DNA from: Actinomycetes bacterium
GTDB lineage: Bacteria > Actinomycetota > Humimicrobiia > JAHJRV01
Length of the DNA: 13,888 nt
Direction of reading: 5' to 3'
NCBI GenBank assembly: GCA_030612085.1
Contig: JAUWOM010000017.1
Coordinates: forward strand, 1 to 13,888
Shown: positions 1 to 7,560 of the stretch, one piece after another
Layout: the number at the start of each line of letters is the position of its first letter
Position numbering within the stretch: the stretch's first letter is position 1
Translations under genes and position numbers: made by a program
The notes under the pieces: generated by a model
What the model was told of the DNA's origin: nothing
The model's database searches: none
Seen by the model: only the letters and a program-made list of their open reading frames with translations

Positions 1-1
1 A

Positions 2-76
2 TGTATGGTAACCCTTTTTGGAGTTGCATTATTAAGCAAGGTTAAAGCTTTATCCTACATATGTATTAATTTCTAA
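2..76 (+). CDS. Possible C-terminal tail of an upstream gene (partial)
   Basis: This frame is open from the window edge to a TAA at 74-76 and gives a short hydrophobic end (MVTLFGVALLSKVKALSY and so on). The first 60 bases are about 33% G+C, like the coding DNA here, and the next 60 fall to about 8%, which suggests a gene ends here. Another frame (1-45, ending MYGNPFWSCIIKQG) is also open, so the reading frame is not certain. No family can be named. Confidence 0.25.
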   Translation, partial: CMVTLFGVALLSKVKALSYICINF

Positions 77-113
77 ATATTTTTTATTTTTTAATAATAC
101 TGATTTAAAAATT

Positions 114-134
114 ATAGAATTATTTTAATTCTAT
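114..134. terminator. Candidate AT-only hairpin after the upstream gene
   Basis: ATAGAATT (114-121), loop ATTTT, and AATTCTAT (127-134) form a perfect 8-bp stem about 40 bases beyond the possible gene end at 76. No clean T-tract follows on the plus strand; on the minus strand the stem is followed by AATTTTTAAA. It contains only two G-C pairs, so it would be a weak terminator at best. Confidence 0.2.
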
Positions 135-190
135 TTAAAAATAAACAAATAAATCAATTAATTTTTAGATTTTAAATAAAAATATGTTTT

Positions 191-226
191 TAAAATATAT
201 TTAATTTTTTATATAAAATATATTTA
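191..226. repeat. 13-bp direct repeat TAAAATATATTTA
   Basis: TAAAATATATTTA occurs at 191-203 and again at 214-226, a 23-base period, or about two helical turns. Each copy is nearly palindromic. In an 8% G+C background such matches arise easily by chance; an operator pair is only a possibility. Confidence 0.3.
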
Positions 227-300
227 TAATTCTGAACTAATTTTTATTATGATAATTAAGTTACTTAGATAATTTTAATTCTTTATGAAGTATTTTTAAA

Positions 301-349
301 TTTGAAAGTGCTATTGGACTTCATCCAAATACTAAACTCCAGTTTCAAA
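301..349. repeat. Nested inverted repeat in a GC-elevated island
   Basis: TTTGAAA (301-307) pairs with TTTCAAA (343-349). Inside lies a second perfect hairpin, TTGGA (314-318), loop CTTCA, TCCAA (324-328). G+C rises from about 8% before it to about 30% within 301-360. A minus-strand frame is open across it (360 down to 283, about 25 codons, no ribosome-binding site seen), so it could be a remnant of a mobile-element gene, a dispersed intergenic repeat, or a structured leader element. Nothing in the window decides between these. Confidence 0.4.
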
Positions 350-453
350 AAATAAATGTCTTAATTATCATTCATTGTTTGTTTAAATAATTCTTAAGTT
401 AGAAAGGCTAGGGATATACAAATCGAGCTAAATTATACTAATTTTTATGGAAA

Positions 454-462
454 TGATATAAT
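454..462 (+). promoter_or_regulatory. Extended -10 promoter for the nucleoside operon
   Basis: TGATATAAT is a perfect extended -10 motif (TGn plus TATAAT). No good -35 hexamer sits 16-18 bases upstream (the best is TTATAC at 433-438), which extended -10 promoters tolerate. Transcription would start near 469, giving a leader of about 100 bases before the lipoprotein start at 569. The leader shows no recognisable riboswitch. Confidence 0.45.
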
Positions 463-552
463 ATTATTAATTAAGGGAAACGAACAAAAACTTAAAACTT
501 GAAAAACTGAAAAGTACTCATATAAAATAATACACTAATACAAATATAAATT

Positions 553-562
553 AAAAAGGAGG
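553..562 (+). promoter_or_regulatory. Strong ribosome-binding site of the lipoprotein gene
   Basis: AAAAAGGAGG ends six bases before the ATG at 569. It is a near-ideal site and fits a substrate-binding lipoprotein made in excess over the rest of its transporter. Confidence 0.75.
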
Positions 563-568
563 AAAAAT

Positions 569-1636
569 ATGAAAAAAGCATGGTTGCTTATGCTAATTAT
601 CCTGATTGCTTTTACAGGAATTAGCTTTACGTCATGCCAACCAACAGAAGAGGCAAAACCAGAGGAAGAGAAAGTTAAAGTGGTTCTCTATGTGAATGGA
701 ACCCTTGGTGATAAATCATTCTTCGATTCTGCGCATAGAGGAGTTGAGCAAGCGATAAAAGATTTAGGAATTGAAGGAAAAACTATTGAGGGTGGTTATG
801 ATCCAGCAAGTTGGGAACCAGATATTGTGCAACTTGCAGAAGGAGACTGGGATATAATTATTGCTGGGACCTGGCAGTTACAGGAAATTCTGGAGAAAAT
901 TGCTCCAGAACATCCGGAGAAGAAATTTTTTACATATGATACTTCAGTAGATTATACCAAGCCTAATCTTGACAATGTATATTCAATCCTTTATAGCCAA
1001 AATGAGGGGTCCTTCTTAGTAGGGGCTCTCGCAGCAATGGTAACATCTTCAGATATGCCTCTTGCAAATCCAGAAAAAATTATAGGCTTTCTTGGAGGAA
1101 TGGATATCGATGTAATAAATGACTTTAAGGTGGGATATGAGCAGGGAGCCAAATACATAGATCCAGATGTCAAAGTACTTGTTTCCTATGCTAACTCATT
1201 TAGTGATGCTGCTCTTGGGAAAGAGTTAGTGCTTGCACAATATGAACAGGGAGCAGATATTGCATTTAATGTAGCTGGTGAAACTGGATTGGGTCTTCTT
1301 GATGCTGCAAATGATAAAAAACGTTATGCAATAGGTGTTGATTCAGACCAATACTTGCTTTTTGAAGATAGTAATCCAGAAAAAGCGTCATATATCGTAA
1401 CCTCGATGATGAAATATGTTGATAACTCTATATTCAGAGCAATAAAACTTCACCTTGAAGGCACACTACCGTATGGTAAAGCAGAGCAATTAGGAGTAAA
1501 CGAAGGTGGAGTTGGTGTTGCGGATAATGAGAATTATAAAGATCTTATTTCCGAAGAGTTCAGGACTAAGATAAAAGAACTTGAAGATAAGATTTTAAGT
1601 GGAGAAATTGTAGTAGATACGGTTTTTGGTGGGTAA
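569..1636 (+). CDS. BMP/PnrA-family nucleoside-binding lipoprotein of an ABC transporter
   Basis: Extracytoplasmic substrate-binding protein of 355 residues, usual for the BMP/PnrA (Med) family, whose studied members bind purine nucleosides. Residues 1-22 form a lipoprotein signal: two lysines, a hydrophobic core, then TSC with lipidated Cys23. Phe at -3 is looser than the usual Leu. An acidic linker (24-35) follows. Family landmarks are GDKSFFDSA (47-55), the strand IIGFLGGMD (171-179), NVAGETGLG (234-242) and GVDSDQY (256-262). The start is fixed by AAGGAGG six bases upstream. It is the first gene of the operon and is followed by a hairpin that should limit read-through into the ATPase gene. 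Nucleosides are the likely ligand because a nucleoside hydrolase and an amidohydrolase follow; other ligands known for BMP relatives cannot be excluded. Confidence 0.93.
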   Translation: MKKAWLLMLIILIAFTGISFTSCQPTEEAKPEEEKVKVVLYVNGTLGDKSFFDSAHRGVEQAIKDLGIEGKTIEGGYDPASWEPDIVQLAEGDWDIIIAGTWQLQEILEKIAPEHPEKKFFTYDTSVDYTKPNLDNVYSILYSQNEGSFLVGALAAMVTSSDMPLANPEKIIGFLGGMDIDVINDFKVGYEQGAKYIDPDVKVLVSYANSFSDAALGKELVLAQYEQGADIAFNVAGETGLGLLDAANDKKRYAIGVDSDQYLLFEDSNPEKASYIVTSMMKYVDNSIFRAIKLHLEGTLPYGKAEQLGVNEGGVGVADNENYKDLISEEFRTKIKELEDKILSGEIVVDTVFGG

Positions 1637-1645
1637 ATTCATACC

Positions 1646-1686
1646 TGAGGGACTCTAATCAGAGTCCCTCAAACTTTTTATTTTTT
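1646..1686 (+). terminator. Intra-operon terminator/attenuator between lipoprotein and ATPase genes
   Basis: TGAGGGACTCT (1646-1656), loop AATC, and AGAGTCCCTCA (1661-1671) form a perfect 11-bp stem. TTTTTATTTTTT follows at 1675-1686. This is a convincing intrinsic terminator located only 10 bases after the lipoprotein stop codon. As all downstream genes lie on the same strand with no obvious promoter of their own, it most likely works as a partial terminator or as a 3' stabiliser, giving much lipoprotein mRNA and less transporter mRNA. Confidence 0.85.
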
Positions 1687-1691
1687 AGACT

Positions 1692-3227
1692 ATGGAAAAA
1701 ATTCTTGAAGTAAAAGGCATTTTAAAAATCTACCCCAATGGTGTTATTGCAAATAAGGATGTAAGTGTAGACATTGAAAAAAATACAATTCATGCAATTG
1801 TTGGTGAAAATGGAGCAGGAAAAACTACACTTATGAAAGTCATCTTTGGTATTACCCAGCCTCAGGAAGGTGAAGTCTTTTATAAAGGCGAAAAAATTAA
1901 TTTAAAAAGTCCTCATGATGCAATAGAAATAGGTATAGGAATGGTTCATCAACATCTGATGCTGGCACCAGATTTAACAACGGCAGAAAATATGGTACTC
2001 GGAATAGAACCTTTAAGAGGAAAGATTTTTCTTAACATAGATAAAGCTTTTGAGGTTACCAAAAAGGTATCACAGGATTATGGTTTTGATATCCCAATAG
2101 ATAAAAAAATAAAAGACCTACCAATTGGCATCAGACAAAGAGTAGAGATATTAAAGGCACTGTTTCGAAATGCTGAACTCTTAATACTTGATGAGCCTAC
2201 AACTTTTCTTACCCCTCAGGAAATTGATGTTTTGTTTAACACACTAAAGGATTTAAAAAATCATGGAAAAACCATTATTTTCATTTCACATAAACTAAAA
2301 GAGGTAAAGCAAATTGCAGACCGAATAACTGTAATGAGTGATGCTAAGATTGTTACTACAAAAGAAGCAAGTGAACTCACCGAGCATGATATTGCTTACC
2401 TCATGGTTGGAAGAGATATTAGCTTTGAAAGAATTTCTCCACCTGAAAAAATGGGCAAACCTCTTCTCTCTGTCCAAAACATCTCTTATATAAATGATGA
2501 GAATGTTAAACTTCTGAATAACGTATCATTTGATATCAGAGAGAGTGAAATTCTTGGATTAGCTGGCGTTGAAGGAAATGGACAGTCTGAACTTATAAAA
2601 ATAATAACAGGACTTCTTAAAGCTTCAGAAGGTAATATTTATATAAAGGGGGAAAGTATTAAAGGATTATCACCAAGAGTAATACGTGAAATGGGGATAG
2701 CTCATATTCCTGAAGATAGAATGGGTTATGGTGTAGCTGACAAAACAAGCTTAGAAGAAAATTTCATTGTTGATAGATATTATAAATCTCCCTTTTCAAA
2801 GATATTTAGACTCATATGGAAATATATTACAAATCATAGTAGAAAACTCATTGAACAGTTTAAGATTCTAACTCTGTCTTCAAAAACAACTGTTTCTTCA
2901 CTCTCAGGGGGAAATATTCAAAAGGTAGTTGTAGCCAGAGAACTCTCATCTGAACATGAGATTTTAATTGCTGCTCAACCCACTCGAGGGATAGATGTTG
3001 GTTCAGAAGAACATGTTCATAACTTGTTAAAAAATACACGAGATGCAGGAAAAGCGATTTTCCTTATTTCTGCTGATCTTGATGAAATATTAAAGCTATC
3101 AACCAGGATTATTGTTATTTACAATGGTGAAATTGTAGCTGAATTTACTGATGTGCCAAAAATTTCAGGAAAGTACCTTGGACCATATATGCTTGGAGTA
3201 AAAAAACAGGAGGCTGCAGTTGGATAA
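1692..3227 (+). CDS. Nucleoside/simple-sugar ABC transporter ATP-binding protein (two ATPase domains)
   Basis: Cytoplasmic ATPase of 511 residues, the usual length for the RbsA/YufO (NupO) type with two fused nucleotide-binding domains. Domain 1 has Walker A GENGAGKT (38-45), Q-loop Gln87, a degenerate signature LPIGIRQRVE (143-152), Walker B LLILDEPT (163-170) and H-loop His200. Domain 2 has the family's degenerate Walker A GVEGNGQSE (292-300), HIPEDR (338-343), LSGGNIQK (404-411) and AAQPTRGIDVG (427-437) where DEPT would normally be; this is normal for the class. The ATG at 1692 is forced: TAG at 1686-1688 is the in-frame stop just upstream. No Shine-Dalgarno sequence precedes it, since the T-tract of the hairpin runs almost to the start. 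It powers the two permeases encoded next. Confidence 0.95.
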   Translation: MEKILEVKGILKIYPNGVIANKDVSVDIEKNTIHAIVGENGAGKTTLMKVIFGITQPQEGEVFYKGEKINLKSPHDAIEIGIGMVHQHLMLAPDLTTAENMVLGIEPLRGKIFLNIDKAFEVTKKVSQDYGFDIPIDKKIKDLPIGIRQRVEILKALFRNAELLILDEPTTFLTPQEIDVLFNTLKDLKNHGKTIIFISHKLKEVKQIADRITVMSDAKIVTTKEASELTEHDIAYLMVGRDISFERISPPEKMGKPLLSVQNISYINDENVKLLNNVSFDIRESEILGLAGVEGNGQSELIKIITGLLKASEGNIYIKGESIKGLSPRVIREMGIAHIPEDRMGYGVADKTSLEENFIVDRYYKSPFSKIFRLIWKYITNHSRKLIEQFKILTLSSKTTVSSLSGGNIQKVVVARELSSEHEILIAAQPTRGIDVGSEEHVHNLLKNTRDAGKAIFLISADLDEILKLSTRIIVIYNGEIVAEFTDVPKISGKYLGPYMLGVKKQEAAVG

Positions 3228-4296
3228 ATTCATTCTTAAATATTTCAATCTTATAAGAACTATAATCGCTGTAGCAATAGGGATTACAATTAGTGTTTTT
3301 ATAATATATGTAATGAGTGAAACTCCTGGACTCACTTTGCGTACTTTTTTGCTCGGACCTTTTCTTTCAAAAAGCAGAGTTGCAAATATAATTGAATCTG
3401 CTTCTCCTGTAATCTTCTGTGGTCTGGCAATTGCAGTTGCATTCCAGGCAGAACAATTCAATATTGGTGCTGAAGGTGCGCTTTTTATAGGTGCGACAGT
3501 TGGTACTGCATTCGCTGTTTCCACACATCTGCCAATCTTTATTCACATTCCTCTCACACTACTTGTTGCAGGTATTGTTGGAGCATGCTGGTCATTTATT
3601 CCAGGTATTTTAAAGGCAAAATGGGAAGCAAGTGAACTTATATCTTCTCTCATGTTGAACTATGTTGCATATTTTCTGGGGTTATACTTGATAAACTATC
3701 ACTTCAGAGATAAGGGTGCTGGTTATCTTGTTTCTTATAAACTACCTGAAACTGCCTGGCTTAATCAGTTTATTGGTGGAACCCGAATACACTGGGGGAT
3801 TATTCTCTCATTAACTTTTGCATTTCTTGTCTACTACTTCCTTTACCATACTACATTAGGATATGAGATTCGTACCACAGGATTTAATCTGAGATTCGCA
3901 AAATTCGGAGGGATAAATGTATTTAAGATTATTATTCTATCCCAGGTTATCTCTGGTTTTATAGCAGGTTTAGGTGGAATGACAGAGGTTATGGGCATAC
4001 ACAGAAGATTCAACTGGCAGTTAAGTCCTGGTTATGGCTGGGATGGAATAGTTGTAGCTATTATTGGAAGAAATCATCCACTATTAATAATAGTTGCTTC
4101 ACTATTTCTTTCCTATCTCAGTATCGGGGGTCAGGTTTTGAATCTCCTGACGGATATACCATCAGAAATTATTGTAGTTATTCAATCAATTATTATCCTT
4201 CTTATAACAGCAGAGGCTTTCTTAAGTCAATGGAAATATAGAATTACAGTTCGTGAAGCTGCAAAAAAGGAGGTTGCTTATGAGCCCACTTCTTAG
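3220..4296 (+). CDS. ABC transporter permease 1 (YufP/NupP type, BPD_transp_2 family)
   Basis: Integral membrane permease of 358 residues, one of the two channel subunits of the importer. It has a first membrane segment at about 11-32 and many later hydrophobic segments, plus the family landmark NIGAEGALF (81-89) and a GGMTEVMG stretch after the conserved cytoplasmic loop. It starts with TTG at 3220, six bases after AGGAGG (3208-3213), and overlaps the ATPase gene by 8 bases, so translation is probably coupled. The second subunit starts inside its 3' end. Family membership is secure; nucleoside specificity is inferred from the neighbours. Confidence 0.93.
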   Translation: MDKFILKYFNLIRTIIAVAIGITISVFIIYVMSETPGLTLRTFLLGPFLSKSRVANIIESASPVIFCGLAIAVAFQAEQFNIGAEGALFIGATVGTAFAVSTHLPIFIHIPLTLLVAGIVGACWSFIPGILKAKWEASELISSLMLNYVAYFLGLYLINYHFRDKGAGYLVSYKLPETAWLNQFIGGTRIHWGIILSLTFAFLVYYFLYHTTLGYEIRTTGFNLRFAKFGGINVFKIIILSQVISGFIAGLGGMTEVMGIHRRFNWQLSPGYGWDGIVVAIIGRNHPLLIIVASLFLSYLSIGGQVLNLLTDIPSEIIVVIQSIIILLITAEAFLSQWKYRITVREAAKKEVAYEPTS

Positions 4297-5221
4297 GAGC
4301 ATTCTATCACCGGAATTTGGTTTTGCTGTACTCAGAGTTATGACACCTCTTCTCTTTGCTGCTCTTGGAGTAGCAATATCTGAGATGGCAGGTTCTATTA
4401 ATATAGCTCTTGAAGGAATTATGCTTGTATCTGCTTTTACAGGAGTTGTGGTAAGTGCATATACAGGAAGTTTAGTTATTGCTCTGCTTGCTGGATTGAT
4501 TGCAGGTATAATTCTGGCAGCTATGCTGGGTTATTTTCACCTGAAACTAAAAGCAGACATAATTCTAGCTGCAATCGCTTTAAACATGTTTGCCTCAGGA
4601 ATTACAATCTTTTTAACCTTTATATTTGCTCATGATAAAGGAACCACAAGTTCCCTTAGAAGTTTGGTATTTCCTGATATTCATATACCTGTTATTAAAT
4701 CAATTCCAATTTTAGGAGAAATTTTAAGTGGTCACAATATTCTTACTTATGGTGCACTTTTAGCTGTAGCACTTTACTACATAATAATATTTAAAACTCC
4801 CCTTGGATTAAGAATAAGAGCAGTGGGGCAGAATCCGGATGCTGCTGAGTCTGTTGGCATTGACGTAAACAGAATAAAACTATATGCACTGTTACTTTCT
4901 GGATTTTTTGGTGCCTTTGGAGGGCTCTATCTTGCGATGGGTTATGTATCTTGGTTTGCTCGGGATATGACTGCAGGTCGGGGATTTATTGCAATTGCTA
5001 TTACTACTCTTGGTGGATATCTCCCTATAGGTACATTTCTTGCTTCATTACTTTTTGGCACAGTTAATGCTTTGGCTATTTATATTGCATCATTACAAAT
5101 TCCATCTGAATTTGTCTCACTTATCCCTTACCTGGTTACAGTAATTGTATTGGCTGTTTATTCAGTTCAAGCACGTAGAAAAAAGGCAAGGAAACCTACA
5201 AAAGCCAAGGAGGCTGTTTGA
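4280..5221 (+). CDS. ABC transporter permease 2 (YufQ/NupQ type, BPD_transp_2 family)
   Basis: Second integral membrane subunit of the importer, 313 residues. It carries the family landmark NIALEGIM (41-48) near the N-terminus. Further on is the cytoplasmic-loop segment LGLRIRAVGQNPDAAESVG, then GAFGGLYLA, and a basic C-terminal tail. I chose ATG 4280 over the in-frame GTG at 4253 because AAAAGGAGG (4265-4273) sits six bases before it and because starting at 4280 puts the hydrophobic region close to the N-terminus. It overlaps permease 1 by 17 bases and shares TTGA with the nucleoside hydrolase start, a sign of translational coupling. Confidence 0.92.
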   Translation: MSPLLRSILSPEFGFAVLRVMTPLLFAALGVAISEMAGSINIALEGIMLVSAFTGVVVSAYTGSLVIALLAGLIAGIILAAMLGYFHLKLKADIILAAIALNMFASGITIFLTFIFAHDKGTTSSLRSLVFPDIHIPVIKSIPILGEILSGHNILTYGALLAVALYYIIIFKTPLGLRIRAVGQNPDAAESVGIDVNRIKLYALLLSGFFGAFGGLYLAMGYVSWFARDMTAGRGFIAIAITTLGGYLPIGTFLASLLFGTVNALAIYIASLQIPSEFVSLIPYLVTVIVLAVYSVQARRKKARKPTKAKEAV

Positions 5222-6171
5222 AAAAAATAATATTGGATTGTGACCCAGGTCATGATGACATGATAGCAATTATACTTGCGTGTTCTTCCGATGAAATAGA
5301 TTTAATGGGAATTACAACAGTAGCAGGTAATCAGACAGGTGATAAGACCTTTATAAATACTTTAAAAGTTCTAACTCTTATCAATAGAATTGATATACCA
5401 GTTGCCAGAGGATTTGATAAGCCAATTTTTAGAAAACTTACTGTTGCTCCAAGGATTCATGGAGTATCAGGCTTGGATGGTGCAGATCTACCAGAACCAA
5501 ATATCGAACTCTTAGAAAGGGTTAAAACTCTTGATATTCATGCTGTGGATTTTATTATAAAATCAGTAAAGGAATCCGATGAAAAAGTAACCATTGTTCC
5601 CACCGGACCACTAACCAACATAGCAATTGCTTTACTTAAGGAACCCTCGATAAAAGATAATATCGATAGAATTATACTTATGGGAGGGGCAGTCTATGAT
5701 TCAAATATAACCCCAGCATCAGAATTTAATATTTATGTTGATCCTGAAGCAGCAAAAATTGTATTTGAATCCGGGATACCAATAACCATGGTCGGTCTTG
5801 ATGTAACAAATAAAGCGATTTTAACATTTAAGGATATTGAGGAGTTGAATAATTTACAGGGAGGAGTATCTGGAGTAATTGCACCCCTTCTAAAATTTTT
5901 TGCTCAGGCTAATAAGGATTTTTTTGGCATAGGCGGTGCTCCACTTCATGATGCGCTGGCTGTTTCCTATATAATAATGCCGGATATTATTAAAACCAAG
6001 TACTTAAATGTTACTATTGAAACAGAGGGTAAATATACAAGAGGTCGAACAGTTGTAGATGTTTATAATATAACAGGAAAAGAACCAAATGTGGATGTCG
6101 CATTTGAGGTTAATTCTCTTGCTTTCAAAAAATTAATAAAGAATACTATTAAAAAGCTGGATCAGAGATGA
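5218..6171 (+). CDS. Inosine/uridine-preferring type nucleoside hydrolase
   Basis: Cytoplasmic N-ribohydrolase that splits ribonucleosides into free base and ribose; 317 residues, typical of the IU-NH family. The calcium and ribose-binding aspartate cluster is DCDPGHDD (7-14). Other family marks are HGVSGLDG (81-88), TGPLTN (129-134), MGG (155-157), EFNIYVDPEAA (169-179) and HDA (244-246), which carries the conserved His244 and Asp245. No key residue seems to be missing. It starts with TTG at 5218, preceded by AAGGAGG (5207-5213), and overlaps the permease stop by four bases (TTGA). It probably acts on imported nucleosides. Which base it prefers (purine, pyrimidine or both) cannot be read with confidence; the purine-type binding protein and the deaminase suggest purines. 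Confidence 0.93.
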   Translation: MKKIILDCDPGHDDMIAIILACSSDEIDLMGITTVAGNQTGDKTFINTLKVLTLINRIDIPVARGFDKPIFRKLTVAPRIHGVSGLDGADLPEPNIELLERVKTLDIHAVDFIIKSVKESDEKVTIVPTGPLTNIAIALLKEPSIKDNIDRIILMGGAVYDSNITPASEFNIYVDPEAAKIVFESGIPITMVGLDVTNKAILTFKDIEELNNLQGGVSGVIAPLLKFFAQANKDFFGIGGAPLHDALAVSYIIMPDIIKTKYLNVTIETEGKYTRGRTVVDVYNITGKEPNVDVAFEVNSLAFKKLIKNTIKKLDQR

Positions 6172-7460
6172 TTGTTAAAAATACAACAATACTTTCATTT
6201 TATGACCTTTCAATAAGAAAAAATACTGATATTTTAATAGAAGGAAATAGAATAAAAAAGATCGGTAAGAATCTCTTAGGACCCGGTGAGGTTATTGATG
6301 GAAGTAGATTTTACCTTATACCTGGTATGGTTAATACACATGCTCATACAGCTATGACTTTATTGCGAGGAGCTGCAGAGGATGTAAATATTAATGATTG
6401 GTTTAATAAGTATATATGGATCTATGAAAAGAATCTAACTCCAGAGGATGTTTATATAGGTACATTAATTGGTTCTGCTGAAATGCTTCTCTCTGGAGTT
6501 ACCTTTGTTGCAGATCATTATTTTTATATGGATAAGGCATATCAAGCTTATGAGGAAATCGGAATAAGGGCTGATTTAAGCTGGGCTGTTTTTGGTGTAG
6601 GAGATGATTGGGAAGAGGAGTTTAACAAAGCTTTAAAATTTACAGAAGATTATAGAGATAAAAATTCCCGTCTTCATGTTTCACTTGGACCTCACTCTCC
6701 ATACATATGTCCTGATAGTTTCCTTAAAAATGTAGCAGCTAAAGCACAGGAGCTTAACCTAAAGATGCATATACATGTTTCTGAAGAGGAAAACCAAGTT
6801 ATCAGAAGTTTAAAAGAGAGAAAGATGACCCCAGTTGAAATTCTTAAAAATACAGGAATTTTGAGAGAAGGTACTATTCTAGCACATGCATATTATGCTA
6901 CAGATGAGGATCTAAAATTAATAAAGCAAAGTAAGAGCGGAATTGCTCATTGTGCAAAAACATATATGAAATTTGGTGATATACATAATTTTCTTCCAAG
7001 AGTACTCGAATTCGGAATATCATGTGGTCTCGGTACTGATGGACCTTGCTCTAACAATACTATGAATATATTTGAAGTGGCAAGGGATGCTGCTCTTCTT
7101 GCAAAATCTTCTATGAAAGACCCAGAGATTGCAAAAATTCATGAAATTCTTCCACTTCTTACAAGGGGCGGTGAAGTTCTTGGAATTAAAAATTACGGTG
7201 TAATAGAGAAGGGAAGTATTGCTGATCTTGTACTGATTAATCCTAATACTCCCAATATGCATCCCGAGAATAATATCTTTGCAAATATTCTCTATTCTTT
7301 AAGTGAAAAGAATATCGATACAGTTATTGTTGATGGAAAAATAGTAGTAAGGAATGGAAAACTTTTAAATATTAATCTTGAGAAGTTGTATAAGCAGTCT
7401 GATAAAATTCTCAAAAGATTGGCTCAGAAGGTACAGGGTAAACCTATGCAAGAATATTGA
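6168..7460 (+). CDS. Metal-dependent amidohydrolase of the MTA/SAH/adenosine deaminase class
   Basis: Cytoplasmic TIM-barrel hydrolase of 430 residues, most similar to MtaD-type deaminases that remove the 6-amino group of adenosine derivatives. Lined up by eye with Thermotoga TM0936, all catalytic residues are present: metal ligands His58, His60, His203 and Asp291, Glu206, His240, and the ribose-contacting Glu87 and His176. Ser295 also matches. Two differences stand out. The arginines that hold the homocysteine carboxylate in TM0936 (Arg136, Arg148) seem replaced by Trp139 and about Glu150, and the usual HCPxSNxKL is HCAKTYMKF (261-269). SAH is therefore an unlikely substrate; adenosine, MTA or another amino-purine or pterin-like compound is possible. 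It starts at ATG 6168 in an ATGA overlap with the hydrolase gene, without a strong ribosome-binding site, which points to coupled translation. It is the last gene of the operon. Confidence 0.85.
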   Translation: MIVKNTTILSFYDLSIRKNTDILIEGNRIKKIGKNLLGPGEVIDGSRFYLIPGMVNTHAHTAMTLLRGAAEDVNINDWFNKYIWIYEKNLTPEDVYIGTLIGSAEMLLSGVTFVADHYFYMDKAYQAYEEIGIRADLSWAVFGVGDDWEEEFNKALKFTEDYRDKNSRLHVSLGPHSPYICPDSFLKNVAAKAQELNLKMHIHVSEEENQVIRSLKERKMTPVEILKNTGILREGTILAHAYYATDEDLKLIKQSKSGIAHCAKTYMKFGDIHNFLPRVLEFGISCGLGTDGPCSNNTMNIFEVARDAALLAKSSMKDPEIAKIHEILPLLTRGGEVLGIKNYGVIEKGSIADLVLINPNTPNMHPENNIFANILYSLSEKNIDTVIVDGKIVVRNGKLLNINLEKLYKQSDKILKRLAQKVQGKPMQEY

Positions 7461-7506
7461 AATTAATTTTTATTAAATTCTTTTAATATTTCTATAATAA
7501 CTTCAA

Positions 7507-7542
7507 TTCTAAAAATTCTTCTACAATTCTATCTTTTTAGAA
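7507..7542. terminator. Candidate bidirectional terminator between convergent operons
   Basis: TTCTAAAAA (7507-7515) and TTTTTAGAA (7534-7542) are perfect 9-bp inverted repeats around an 18-base spacer, placed where the plus-strand nucleoside operon and the minus-strand ribokinase gene meet. The A and T runs at the inner ends of the arms could serve both directions, but the stem is AT-rich and the loop is large. No stronger hairpin was seen in 7461-7560. Confidence 0.35.
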
Positions 7543-7560
7543 CTGATTAAATTCAATTTT

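Larger units (their letters stand above)
61..300. other. Extremely AT-rich intergenic stretch (about 8% G+C)
   Basis: I count about 20 G or C in 240 bases. No open frame with a ribosome-binding site is visible on either strand. The stretch holds an 8-bp inverted repeat at 114-134 and a 13-bp direct repeat at 191-203 and 214-226, both made almost only of A and T, so chance is a serious alternative for each. It is probably a spacer, possibly with curved DNA or UP-element character upstream of the nucleoside operon. Confidence 0.5.

Noticed and set aside
469..568. Purine or other riboswitch in the leader of the nucleoside operon
   Set aside because: The leader is short and lacks the conserved core of the purine aptamer (no TTTCTACC-like loop or matching stems), and no other known aptamer pattern was recognised.
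3165..3524. Minus-strand open frame of 119 codons
   Set aside because: It lies antisense to the ATPase end and permease 1, which have clear family motifs and ribosome-binding sites; its own product resembles nothing and it has no start signal.
4253..4279. GTG at 4253 as start of permease 2
   Set aside because: It has no ribosome-binding site, whereas ATG 4280 has AAAAGGAGG at the right distance.
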